NCBI RefSeq assembly: GCF_905147365.1
Contig: NC_056420.1
Span: 12,162,001-12,226,000, forward strand
Direction of reading: 5' to 3'
DNA: 64,000 bases
From: Aricia agestis
Taxonomy: Eukaryota; Arthropoda; Insecta; Lepidoptera; Lycaenidae
The notes beneath the pieces are model-generated. The model had not been told where the DNA came from and did no database searches. It was given only the letters and a program-made list of their open reading frames with translations. Below are positions 40,336-51,765 of this stretch, one piece after another (within the stretch, counting starts at the first letter, position 1; each line of letters begins with the position of its first letter). Position numbers and translations under genes: made by a program.

Positions 40336-41561
40336 TTTTTGATAGCCTTTACTCTATTCACGTTCTGAAGTCTGTGAATTATTCATACTTTTATTAACAC
40401 AATACGGACATATATTTTACACCCTGTACGCAAAAAAGATTATGGATTTACGCATCCTCATACCCAACACATTTTAATATATTACAATAAGATATTTGAA
40501 ACAGTATAACATAATTTATAGCATTCATATCGTTGTACATTCGTATATGTAACGTATTATTTTACATTTCACTGTGGAGTGGAGGATTTTCGCTGCAATA
40601 ACTCAGCCCCGCAGGTGCGATGCTGGCCGTGAAAAATGATACTATTCCCGCTGAACCTTTGAATTCTCAACGCGATTTTTTGGTATTACACCGCTTTTTG
40701 TTTGCGAAACACCGTGACATTTGAATTATGGCGTTGTGACATTACATTAAAATTTTAATGAGAAACGTGTTTGATGGCATTAAATTAACTTTTAATTCAA
40801 CGCAACGCAAAGATCTTTTAAGACAAGGACTAAGGAGTAAGGAGTTGGTGGTAAATCCTGTGGTAATTTTCCCAATTGATATTTGATAACAAAATATGTA
40901 TGGGTCGAGTCCACTACCTGCCCATGAAATATTTTTTCTGACAGTTTAAAAAAAAAAACTCCCTAAACAGGGTTTTCGCGGCAAGTAGCGTCAGAGTATA
41001 AATATAACTATAAATGGTACTTATGGCTGCGTTTTTTCATATTAATAAAATACGTATCTTTAGAGATAAAATATCTGAAACCTATTTATTCATCTATGAT
41101 ACTTCCTACTACAAAATAAATAATTTTGCTGGTGACTCTATTATTTTTCTCTTTAAATTCATGAAAATCATTGGTACCAGTTTCAATGTATAAAATAATA
41201 AAAATAATTATTTTGCTACTCGTCCCAATAGGACGAGATTTCATTGGACGAGACACTAAACTACTCAACTATTCTGAATAACGGATATCTAGCGACAATC
41301 AAATATTGAGTTACCGTCGGAACAAGATTAAATCGTCTCAAACGATCTAATACAACTGTTTGTATCTAATTGCGAACGCGATAATTATTACAATACCACA
41401 AAGGAAGACATTCAATATAATCGCACAATTGTAACCTGAATCGAGCGATAGGTGAGACCACAGACATGGATTGGAGGAGATTGATCGATGGACTATAATT
41501 ACACGTTGCTCGGAAACCCTCACTAATAAAAATATCCACACTGTGTTTACATCCAGACTAG
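40336..41561. other. Non-coding spacer
   Basis: Contains CTCGTCCCAATAGGACGAG at about 41219. Otherwise no feature was recognised. Confidence 0.4.
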
Positions 41562-41740
41562 TATAATTATTATAAATGCGAAAGTGTGTCTGTCTATGTG
41601 TTAACTGTTCATGCCCAAACCACAGAACCAATTTTGCTGAAATTTGGCATGGCGAAACTTTGAGTCCCGAGAAAGGACATAGGATAGTTTTTATGTACGG
41701 TTCCCGCGAATTTTGGCGCAACGGAGTTGCGGGCGACATT
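41562..41740 (-). repeat. Dispersed repeat (GCAACTCCG family)
   Basis: Inverted copy from TATAAATGCGAAAGTGTG to 'gcgcaacggagttgcggg'. Opposing open frames in it are by-products. Confidence 0.75.
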
Positions 41741-41780
41741 GTCTATTGTAAAAAAAATGAATCACTAAATGTGTGTGTAA

Positions 41781-41887
41781 GGGTCAATTAAGACCGCAAT
41801 ACATCTTGCAAATCGGTCAAAGCCACACAAATTTAGAAATGCAGATGCATTTCTAAATTTGTGTGGCGTTGCGATCTTAATTGACCC
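41781..41887. mobile_element. Palindromic MITE, about 107 bp
   Basis: GGGTCAATTAAGACCGCAA is mirrored by TTGCGATCTTAATTGACCC. A second inner pair, GCCACACAAATTTAGAAATG, is mirrored around GCAGATGC. Related words appear at 42375-42440 and 42852. Confidence 0.75.
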
Positions 41888-42469
41888 ATAAGCGCTAATC
41901 TCGATACCGGCTGTGCCAATTTTGCTAATTCTTTTTTTTTGTGCTGGAGGTAGGTTGTTACTGAGAGAAAATTTAATAAGATAACTAGGAAATTATAAAC
42001 TAAAGCCCGAATTTGGAAATTACAAAGTCTAGGTAGGTTTCTATCATCAAGTCATATTCTAAATCAGAACCCTAGAATCAGCACTTTTTTGTAAAAAGCG
42101 TAAATTAAAAAAAATGTTATTGATTGTACTGTAAACTATGTCTGTGTGATTCCATTTGCGATGCAGGTGCCAGGTGAAATCAACTGGGATCAGGCGATAC
42201 GAAACACAATTCAACGATAGTTCGGTTAGCCCGGGATGAAGTGACCAGACTATCTTCTATGTTGATGGATTTACCATCTTTGGTCTTCGTTCATAGGCGA
42301 ATTGTGATCAGAGAATCGGTATGCCGGTGTACTAAAGGATTAGTGTTTCGCTATTAATGGTTAGGCTTAAGGGTTAAATCTGACCACAACGCGACGCATA
42401 GATGCATTTCTAAATTTATATGGATTTGACAGATTTGCAAGATCTCAAATCTCACGCAAATTTATAGAG
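41888..42469. other. Spacer with MITE-related words
   Basis: The 42375-42440 stretch (ACGCGACGCATAGATGC, 'atttctaaatttatatgg') resembles the preceding MITE. No gene. Confidence 0.35.
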
Positions 42470-42588
42470 AGTGCTCTTGTGTACTGCGCACACACTTGGG
42501 CACTAAAATTATTCCTGCGTATCTGGCCTGGTTTCAATGAAACCAGCACCCGTCACCGAAACCAGAGTGGGAGTAATTATTATATAAT
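42470..42588 (+). mobile_element. tRNA-derived SINE, 3' fragment
   Basis: GAGAGTGCTCTTGTGTACTG through 'ctggcctggtttcaatgaaa' matches 57650-57760. Confidence 0.7.
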
Positions 42589-42771
42589 TTATAATGCCAA
42601 CTGATTATATTGCATTCGGAATTCCGAATACGGAACACAAATTCGGAAATCGAATACGGAAAACGTGAGTAGACGGCCTTATGAATATCAAACGAAATCT
42701 GTCAGTTTGTCTTTATAATTTATCAGTGTTCCTATTTTTTCACATTTCTTTGCTATAGATTAATTCATGAA

Positions 42772-42961
42772 GCCCTAAGCGGCCGCATCCGGCCGCGATA
42801 ACAATAGATAAGCTATTGTGTCTCGTTATTCCACGATCGATGGTAAACTTAGGGTCAATTCAGGCCGCAACGTGACGCGAGGTCTTGGGTTCGATTCCCG
42901 CATTGGAAAGAACGTACTCTTTGTAATTTGTTGTTCCTTTGAACAACAAATTACAAAGAGA
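42772..42961 (+). repeat. CCCTAAGCGGC unit, tRNA-like SINE head fragment and hairpin
   Basis: 42772-42845 is a diverged CCCCAAGCGGC unit. 42884-42905 has B-box-like GGGTTCGATTCCCGC. 42918-42961 is a hairpin in which CTCTTTGTAATTTGTTGTTC is copied back in inverse. Confidence 0.5.
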
Positions 42962-44012
42962 AAAGTGACAGATTTTATCTGTCGCTTAGTCTATTTTAGT
43001 GTAGTAAAAAACCCTTTCTATAGTTGCTATGCAAAGCGTGCTATTGTTAGCTGCAAACTATAATGATTCTTATTACCACTCTAGTTACTGAGATAAGTAG
43101 ATCCTAGTACGGGCAACAACATCTACCGACTTAATATTCTTACTGATAGATTTGAGACTTAATATATTTCTCTACAGTGATTGGGCAAATATAATTATTA
43201 TAATAAATAATGATATAAGTGATTAACTTAATTGTTATAACATATTTTGTGCATATTACCTATAAATATATTAAACTGAATTAAAAGAGTACAGTATTTT
43301 TCTGCGTGGTTATAGTTTAATGACACCAATATTATAAACAGTCAAAGAAACAGTCTATAGCCACAAGACTCCGAATTTCATAAACACCTTTTTGAAGCAA
43401 CAAAGTTCTTCAGTCAAATTATTCGCATTCTTATACAGAGGACACTTGCGCGCAGAACTCGGTAGTTCGGTAATTTGTATTCGCGAAAATGGAAATAATA
43501 TAATAACTATTCCGTTTATTTTCCCAGACACGTCCCGGGCAAGTTGATTTTATTACGCTACATTTGCCTCGCATTGGGTCCAAAGGCTTTAATATCTACA
43601 CGCTGTAAAATGTTTATTGAGTCAACAGTCAACATGTTTGCTGCTAAAATTAGATGTTAAGATTTGAACATTATTGACTGAGCTTATACTGCATATATCG
43701 TAGTCTTAGTAAGAATACATCTGAAGAAACAGATTAAATCTTTCAAGTAACATTATAGACCACAGAGCACATTTTCAAAAAGTCTGCTGCAAAACAGGCA
43801 AAATCTGAAACTAAAGAAGTGACAATGAAAAATGTACAGAAGTTACGCGCTCGATTTACAAAAACTGTAACTCCATTATATATTTGTTTCACAAAAAATG
43901 AACTTACTAAGTTTAAAATCAAACCTAGAACTTAAATACTGCATTATTATAACTGTTATACAGCAAATAAATAACACATTTTTAAAAATAATATCCTTTC
44001 TTATCCTATCTT
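42962..44012. other. Non-coding spacer
   Basis: AT-rich, no feature recognised. Confidence 0.4.
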
Positions 44013-44210
44013 ATATCTTTAAACAAGCAATTCTTGTTTATTATATATAATTGGGATCTCAGAAACGGCTCCAACGATTTTAATGAAATTTAGTATATAG
44101 GGGGTTTCCGGGGCGATAAATCGATCTAGCTAGGAATCATTTTTAGAAAATGTAATTTTATTTGTGTTTTATCGAATACCGAGCAAAGCTCGGTCAAATA
44201 GCTAGTTTAC
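44013..44210 (-). repeat. Dispersed repeat 'tttgaccgagctttgctcgg'
   Basis: Inverted sister of 40140-40335, ending 'cgagcaaagctcggtcaaat'. Confidence 0.75.
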
Positions 44211-45061
44211 TTTTATAAACGTATGATACTTTCAGAGGGAAATCAGATATCTTTTATTCCGATAGAAAAATTATGCTCAACCAAGTTGCGGGCATATTTT
44301 ATTATTTTATTAATGTTCAATTTCTAAAACTATCTTAAGTTAACAACACATTGCTAAATTACCTGCATAGGTGCCTATCTCTAGAAGATATCTCTGCCAC
44401 TACAATTACTGATCTAGTTATTAAGTATGTTAATTATTACGTCAACCCCATAACTTAACCGAAATCTCCAAAAACGTGGATGATCAAGTGATAATATCCA
44501 TAGTTAACCCGTTCGCATAATAAACCATTTAAGAGCAGCGGTAGGTGAGAAAGCCTGCACCCAACGACGGTATTTGAATAATTTGCTGATTTCTTACTCG
44601 ACTCGACATAGTATGTTTTAGCTTCACAAGTCTGTTTTATGATAATGCTGATGGAATATGTATTAGGTAGTGTGAATAAGCTAGATGTAGTATTGTCTTA
44701 TTCGAGTTTAATACTGTTATATCCCTTAAACTTACAAGAATGTAAATTATAATTATATCCCTGATTTAAGAAAATTTTAAAGTCTCGTGTCGATGTTTAA
44801 AAAAAAACTTTAGAGGTGTCAAGGGACACCTGAATGGAACGAAGTTATTTCTTATATTCAAAAAACCTGTACATACATAATATACACTCAAAAAAATAAT
44901 AAAAAAAAAACATCTATTGACGCACAGGAAAACTATCAACGCCCCTACCATGCAGGTACTAATGAAAAAGTGTCGAGGTCAAATATCATTTTGTCTAGCC
45001 TATCCAGCATTTAACGCGCAATAAGGAACTTCGTTCCAAAAACTGCACATTTCGTAGATAC
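44211..45061. other. Non-coding spacer
   Basis: Nothing recognised apart from short AT-rich frames. Confidence 0.4.
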
Positions 45062-45412
45062 AGAGGAGGTGTCTACGAAAACTTTACAAGTGTCTACAAA
45101 AACTGTACAATGGTCTACGAAAACTTTAAAGGTACCTTCGAAATATTATGTTCTTGTGTCAACGAAAACTGTACAGCTGCTTACGAAAACTGTACAGCTG
45201 CTTACGAAAACTGTACAGCTGCTTACGAAAACTGTACAGGTTTCTACGAAATTGTAGAGATGTCTACGAAAAATGTATAGGTGTCTACAAAAACTGTGTA
45301 TTTGTCTACGAAAGGTGTGCACTTGTCTACGAAAGGTGTGCAGTTGTCTACAAAAACTGTGCAGTTGTCTTCGAAAACTGCACACGTGTCTACGAAAACT
45401 CTAACTGTATTC
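45062..45412. repeat. 21-bp minisatellite
   Basis: About 16 units of a TGTCTACGAAAACTGTACAG-type 21-mer. Three or more adjacent units at about 45169-45240 are identical (TGCTTACGAAAACTGTACAG). Because 21 is divisible by three, several frames stay open on both strands and give 7-residue periodic peptides. I read these as by-products. Confidence 0.9.
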
Positions 45413-47339
45413 TTTCGAAAATATTTCATTGCCGTAGGTTAAACATCTTAAAAGAATCCTTATTTGTATTTCGATAGAAAACGGACAGGATCAGACAACG
45501 CACAACGCTGCACTTTTCTTTGAGTTCATAAGTGGTTCAGAAAGTATTTTAGTATTGCATTAAAATACTAAAAAGTATATAATTATTCTTGGGGTACCTA
45601 CTTCGAACATTCAAATTACGATCTACGCATACCATATAAGTCGCAAGTTGAATTCGACTTGCGTAAGTTTCGCAAACTTGTTCAACAATACAACAATAGT
45701 ATTCGGTAACGAATAGGTTTTGGGATATTGTACCGAGCTCATCAGTTATCTTCGCGAACAAATGAATGGCGACGACCCGGATTAATTGATGCCTATTGAT
45801 GGGGGAAAGGATTGATCGAGCCGAGATATGACACTGACAACTTAATTAATACAAACGCGTGTTTATTTTTCGAAGGTTTGATAAATTGCATTTGAAAATG
45901 ACGAGTACATAAACATCCGTTTTGATATTAAAAATACGTGTGGCACGGGACTGCCGCGGTAAATTACATAGCATTAGCTAGTTTACACGCAACGAGGCAA
46001 TTGGATTCCTAGGCAGTTGACGGACCTACGTCATGTGGTCCACTTAACTGCCTAGAAAATAACTTCTCTGATAGTACACAAATACTGTGCTGAAGTCTGT
46101 CGAACTGAAACGATGTTAGATGAAGCACGGCTTACAACGCCATACCTCTGTGTTGGTCGGAGTGGAGGGTGTTAGATAAGTTGACCGCATCTAAAATGGT
46201 GCTTGTGTAACCTTGACAGTTTTAAGCAAAGTATAGGAAACAGTATTTACAAGATGGCGGCGATTCTAATTTTGAATTGGCGAATCAAAACTTAAAAATA
46301 TGCTTGTGGGGTATTATAGATTTAGGTACTTAATTTCTATAAACTTTTTTTAACTATAAAAAATACAATTTTTCGTAAACTAAATGGTATTGTTCCAATT
46401 TGGCATGCCGTCGTGCAGCACTATACCGAATCGTTATACAGCACTCCGCTAATCCGACTGATCACGAATTCTAAATAAATAATATCAGCACCAGCCATTC
46501 GCCTCACGTAGACACCTGACTCTCAACAGCTGGATATTTTATTCATAACCCCTAATACCTTACCCAGAGTGGCCGAAAGCTCAGGAGATAGCTCCAAGTT
46601 GACACCATAAATCAGGGAGGATTATTGCGAGTGGAAAAATAAAGGTATCAGTGCTGCCATTATTTCGGTTGGAAATGAATGATTTTAGGCGCGCTTGAAA
46701 AAATATTCGATTAGACAATTTTCGAATATCGTAGATACTTTTCTACCAGAGAGGAGTAGTTGTATTGGTACTTAGAAGTATATTTCTCGTTTTGCATTCT
46801 CATACATCTCTACTAGAAACAAAGCCTTATTTCAGGAACGAATTAAAAAGTTTGTAACTAAGAAACGTTTTCCTTCTGTGTCATCTCATAGATTTTTTTC
46901 TTTTGCAGAACGAACTGAGTAGTTAGTAGCAGAAAGACAGAGTTCTCTTACGTGAAGCCAATTTGTTGCAGACTGATTATAAATCTCGCTAGCGGTGTGG
47001 CTTTTAACAGAATAACTCTTATAAAATTTCCTACTTATTATGCTCTTAGGATGCGAAGAATTCCATTGCATAGTCCCCAATGAGATTTTGCAATATCTGT
47101 TTATACAATCGTACAATTCGGGGATTCCCCGAATTGCCAGTCACACCAAATCGCGGGACGTCCCGAAGATTGATGCCCTCCACCTAATTAGAAAAGTTCC
47201 CCAGAACGTAACACCGCCGTGTCACAGTAATGCTTCTTCCATCACGGTACGGTCGTATCGAAATGTACACGTCATTGTGAGCGATACGCGAATGAGGGTG
47301 TTTGAAATTATATTTGCTACCAGGTGCCGCTATGTAGCC
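45413..47339. other. Non-coding spacer, 1.9 kb
   Basis: It holds an imperfect inverted repeat at 46008-46053 (CTAGGCAGTTGACGGAC) and a 'ctgtcgaactgaaacgatg' fragment at about 46097 shared with 15370 and 63280. No gene recognised. Confidence 0.4.
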
Positions 47340-47770
47340 TTAAGGTCACAGCACACATATCTCGGAAAGGGATCGGCACCATATCGCCTCGAGTCGTTCA
47401 ATATTGTTTGTATGAAACTCCCTACTGCACCGCACACTAAGCGGAATAACTAAATAAAAGTAATCGCCTCGCCTCGGAACAGGCTTCGAACCGACTCGTC
47501 GTCACCCCGCTTACGGCTCGTCGTCCCCGCGCTTACGGCTTGTCGTGTCCGTGCTTACGTCTCTCCGTACTCAAGCTTACGTTTCATCGTTCCACCCTAG
47601 CCCCTTTCCCCTTCCCCGAGCCGTAAGTGAGACGTCACCTAGCCGTAGCCGAGTTGACGTACAGGGCACAGGTATTTACTGCTGATATGCTTTGGTTACG
47701 TGTATACGTTAGGTTGACGCCCGGTTGACGGCTAGGCAAAAGGCGATACGGCTAGTAGTAAATAATCCAA
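47340..47770. mobile_element. Foldback-like element with a short tandem array
   Basis: Related to 60030-60430 by words such as 'tcggaaagggatcg' and 'gagttgacgt'. Inside, about four diverged units of CGTCGTCCCCGCGCTTACGG type run through 47495-47600. Confidence 0.5.
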
Positions 47771-47827
47771 CCAAAATCCGACAGGTTGCACACGTGATAT
47801 CAGAATATTGATAGAAATACGTTTGAC

Positions 47828-48400
47828 GTGGAAGCGTCATGCTTCGGAACGAATGGGCCGGCTCGACCGGAGAAATACCACAGGCTCAAAGAAAATAAGC
47901 GTGAAACAGCGCTTGCGCTGTGTTTCGCCGAGTGAGTGAGTTTACCGGATGCCCAATCCCCTGACCTATTTCCTTCCCTACCCTCTCCTATTTCCTTCCC
48001 TACCCTCCCCTATTCAAATTCAAATCATTTATTTCGGGCATCAGTGGCCCATATAACAAATACTTTAAATCTAACATACATATTATCAATTATATAATAA
48101 ATACCTTAAAACTAACATACATAACATATATTCTTAAAAACTAACACTGTCACGTTTTGCCGGCGACGTGACTCGCTTCGTTCCGGAGTCTCCCCCGGAA
48201 CCTCCGATAGACTACATCCATCGGCCAGAACTCCGGCGCATCGAAAGTCGACAGAAGATGCGTCGGTACTCTCACCATAAAGGAGCTAAAGTTAACCTAT
48301 TCCCTCTTAAAAGGCCGATGCTGCGAGTGTCCATGGGCGACGGAAGTTGCTTTCCATCAGGTGACCCGTTTGCTCGTTTGCCCCCTTACTTAATTAAAAA
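47828..48400 (+). mobile_element. Metulj-like SINE, split by a non-LTR tail
   Basis: The head is 47828-48014 and the tail 48299-48400 (CCATGGGCGACGG to the A-rich end). CCTATT words on both sides of the interruption look like its target duplication. Confidence 0.75.
48015..48298 (-). mobile_element. Non-LTR retrotransposon 3' fragment
   Basis: Minus-oriented sister of 18780-19060: on its own strand it runs 'ctcctttatggtgagagt', 'cggagttctggccgatgg' and ends AATAAATGATTTGAATTTG. It is inserted into the SINE's pyrimidine tract. Confidence 0.65.
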
Positions 48401-48625
48401 AAAAGTCAAAATATATCGAACTAAACTTTTCATGTACTGTATAACATGCCGATGCTGCCGTCTAGCGTAAAACATTGCAATAATTTATATTATTATTAAT
48501 AATATTCTATATATTACATATTATTAATTTTAGGTACTATTAGACAATGCTTAAACGGCCAGTCTGAGATCAGTTGAGTCCCAGAGACAAGAATTGAAAA
48601 AAACTATGATGAAGTCAATATTTTT

Positions 48626-49220
48626 TACAAAATATAAGTAGGTAGTAGTCCTAATGTCGTTGCAAGTAAGGTCGATTTAGTTTGTTATTATTTTTAGCAA
48701 TATTCCGCGAAAATATAAACTGAATCATCAAAGAAGAAGAAAGAAAAAACTCATCCCAATGAATCCTCGCGCACCATCACTGTACGGCTTGCCAAAGATT
48801 CACAAAACTGATATTCCCATGCGTCCAGTTGTCTCATACATAGGTGCACCAGCATACGAGCTGGCAAAGTCACTAAATTTCATAATAAAAGAAAAGCTCT
48901 CATTTCGGCCACCTTATGCCATAAAAAATAGTCTACAATAAGTCAACAAAATTAAAGATGTGACTTTGCCACCTCGTTGCAAATTAGTTTCACTTGATGT
49001 CGATAGTTTATTCACTAATGTTCCATGTATGGAAACATTGGGTATTTTAAGGAATGCACTAGAAAAACGTTTACCTCCTGGTGAAAGTAATTTACTGTTT
49101 TCGCGGAATATTGCTAAAAATAATAACAAACTAAATTTAAACTATGGATTTCCGCAAAGTAACGCCTGATTCCATTAACTAAGTAAGGTCGAATTTCGAC
49201 CATTGGGCGATCTCTAGTTA
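48626..49220 (+). repeat. 'ggtagtagtcctaat' repeat carrying a Penelope-like insertion
   Basis: The left part (48626-48678) and right part (49181-49220, ending GGGCGATCTCTAGTTA) together match the uninterrupted copy at 51679-51752. Confidence 0.65.
48679..49180 (+). pseudogene. Penelope-like element reverse transcriptase fragment
   Basis: Reading from about 48699, the frame gives PRAPSLYGLPKIHKTDIPMR and VVSYIGAPAYELAKSLNF, then a stop (48939-48941). In the same frame it continues CKLVSLDVDSLFTNVP. YGLPKIHK with SLDVxSLFTNVP is the signature of Penelope-like reverse transcriptases. Only the first polymerase motifs are present; the catalytic box and GIY-YIG endonuclease are absent. AAGTAAGGTCGATTT on the left (48664-48678) and nearly the same at 49181-49196 mark the insertion. 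A dead fragment. Confidence 0.8.
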
Positions 49221-49854
49221 ACAATAAAAAGGTTTATTTTTCACATAACTTACAGATAATGGTACAGAATACAATTACAAAGATATTTAAACGTGTGAAC
49301 TGGAGCCGAAACTACTTCTTTACCGGCGTTCGCTTCGATCTCACGCTTTTCGAGCAGGACATTTGACCTGATCGAAAAACGTAAGACGGAGAGAGAATGA
49401 ACCACCAGCGTCATGTAGGACAGGAAGTAATATCATACTTTATACCGTGCAGCAAAAATGTATACCTGTGCACCTGTTTCTTTTCCACTTCTGCCGTCAC
49501 TCCCGATGTTTTTTTTACTACTTCAGACAATGTATACTTTATATTTTGTTCTACAACTTTACTATTTCTAATTTGATCAAGCCATTCCTTGGGTAAATAC
49601 ATGTCTTCGTCAGGTTTTAAAAATGAGATTTATAACTCGATAAAACTAAAACACGAACGATTTTTCCAGTAGAAATTCTAGAATTTAGCAGATTCTTTGC
49701 GATGTATTTATTTACGAGTAGAAAGCTCCGCATCGCTTGGCAAAAACTACAAGATCGATAAGGTAAATTAATCCCAATTGTCTTCGTTCGGCAGTCGAGT
49801 ATACGATGCCAATTGTTTTGGTCTTATTTCGAGAGGTTTTATAAATATACGTTT
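49221..49854 (-). other. Unidentified open frame with 3'-UTR-like sequence
   Basis: A 63-residue minus frame (49411-49602, containing MYLPKEWLDQIRNSKVV) is followed downstream by about 190 bases ending in AATAAACC near 49230. This looks like the 3' end of a transcript, perhaps a retrocopy or a retroelement end. I recognise no family. Low confidence. Confidence 0.25.
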
Positions 49855-50465
49855 CTAATAGTCAGGGAGCCCTAGACCATTTTTTTTTATTACTATCAAG
49901 CTACGAATAATAAAAACTAAGGAAAAGTAACTCCGTCAAAAAACATGCTCCACAATACTTGTCAAAACAGTGTACCATACCATGTATTTCAATACATTTG
50001 CAATATTTAGGTGACCTTGAGCGGATCACAAGGAACCAAATTTAAAATGGTAATAGTATGGGGGTTACGATTCCTTAGTTTTTATTATTCGTATCTATCA
50101 AGCAAATTTTTTGTGAGTAGCTTCATTTTGATAACACAAATAACATTTTTATTTGCGAAAAATCTTGAAAGTGGTAGATAACAGAGATAGAAAGGATTTC
50201 ATACTTTGATTTGATGGTCCTAAAATATACATTGTTCTATTTGTAGGACAATGTTACTCTTTATAACTAATTACCTACCAATATAAAAAAAAAAACTGCT
50301 GGTTAGGGTTCCGTTTTAGGGTACCGTATTCAACCAAGTTTTGTTGATTACAGAACCCTAATACGGAACCAGCAGATTTTTTGTGTTTGATTGGTGAAAT
50401 GAAGCTACTCATAAAAAATTGCTTGATAGTAATAAAAAAAATGTTCTAGGGCTCCCTGACCATAA
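49855..50465. mobile_element. Nested foldback element
   Basis: The outer arms AGTCAGGGAGCCCTAG and TTATTACTATCAAG (49858-49902) are mirrored at 50425-50462. Inner pairs are CGAATAATAAAAACTAAGG (49905) with its complement at about 50073, and TGAGTAGCTTCATT (50114) with AATGAAGCTACTCA (50398). A third pair is GGTTAGGGTTCCG (50302) with CGGAACCAGC (50364). No frame inside. Confidence 0.65.
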
Positions 50466-50561
50466 AGCTATAAACAACGAGAGGAAATGATTTTTGATAA
50501 GCATTTTTCCAATCACAAGAATACTATTATCACCAAAGTAGAGTATGCACTATTAAAATTA

Positions 50562-50932
50562 TTCTTTTTTTTATGAAATAAGGGGGCAAACGAGCAAACG
50601 GATCACCTGATGGATAGCAACTTCCGTCGCCCATGGACACTCGCAGCATCAGAAGAGCTGCAGGGGCGTTGCCAGCCTTTTAAGAGGGAATAGGGTAATA
50701 GGGGAGGGTAGGGATGGGAAGGGAAGGGAATAGGGGAGGGTAGGGAAGGGAATAGGGTAGGGGATTGGGCCTCCGGTAAACTCACTCACTCGGCGAAACA
50801 CGGCGCAAGCGCTGTTTCACACCGGTTTTCTGTGAGAACGTGGAATACCACGTTCTCACAGAAAACCGGCGTGAATATAGAAATATCTCCGGTCGAGCCG
50901 GCCCATTCGTGCCAAAACATGGCTTTCCCACG
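50562..50932 (-). mobile_element. Metulj-like SINE with an internal inverted duplication
   Basis: Full-length minus copy. At 50821-50873 ACCGGTTTTCTGTGAGAACG is immediately followed by its inverse, a segment present once in all sister copies. Confidence 0.8.
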
Positions 50933-51678
50933 TTCAAAAATTTTGTTATGACTTATGATATTATGTGTTTAGAGCCCTGGACGTCAAGTAATAATACACT
51001 TAAAGGTCAATTGCCCCGAGTCAAATTGTAAGTATGAGTAGGAAATACACATAAACTGAAACAAAAATATAAACCTTTTGGCGCAGCCCAATCAAATATT
51101 ATTATGATTTATTGAAGGAAAGTTTTTCAATAAAGAGCTCATCCAGGAATATTGTTTACACTGAGACTTGTTTGGCCCAACCCAACTCAATTGCAATCTG
51201 GTTTTTCTGGAACCACAACCACGGTAAACAATAATAATTAAAAGCTGGTTATTCGGATTTTTGGAACCATCGACACATCATAATATTATTATTTAATACG
51301 CAAGTATATATAATAATATTTTTAGCTAAATGAAACAGAAAACAAAAAATAAATCACCCACTAAACAAAGTAATTTTTATGTACTTGTATACCTTTAAGA
51401 AAATGTTGTCTAAAATTAAATAGTCTCTAGTCATAACATTTTATGAACAGTTCCCAAATCCAAACTAAAGTCTATTTTTGTCAAAAAGCTGTCTTATTTA
51501 AATAATACGCAAGCGAAAAACTTTGTATCCCTTTTGACGAAAAATCCGGAAACGTCGGTGAATGAAATTTTGCACAATTATAGTTTATATTAAGGTGAAG
51601 GAGTGCATTGAACTAATATTATTTTGAAATTATGCTTTTATCATACATTTTTTTAACAAATAAAACATTACACACACT
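50933..51678. other. Non-coding spacer
   Basis: AT-rich; nothing recognised. Confidence 0.4.
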
Positions 51679-51752
51679 ACAAAATATAGGTAGTAGTCCT
51701 AATATCGTTGAAACTAAGGTCGAATTTTGACCTTTGGGCGATCTCTAGTAAT
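51679..51752 (+). repeat. 'ggtagtagtcctaat' repeat, uninterrupted copy
   Basis: Provides the empty-site comparison for the Penelope-like insertion at 48679-49180. Confidence 0.65.
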
Positions 51753-51765
51753 ATAAATTAGTAAT

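Noticed and set aside
45062..45412. CRISPR array or repetitive protein gene
   Set aside because: Units are contiguous 21-mers with no unique spacers, and open frames exist in several registers on both strands, as expected from a minisatellite.
47040..47453. 137-residue plus-strand frame
   Set aside because: Its second half enters the foldback element at 47340 and no conserved motif is visible.
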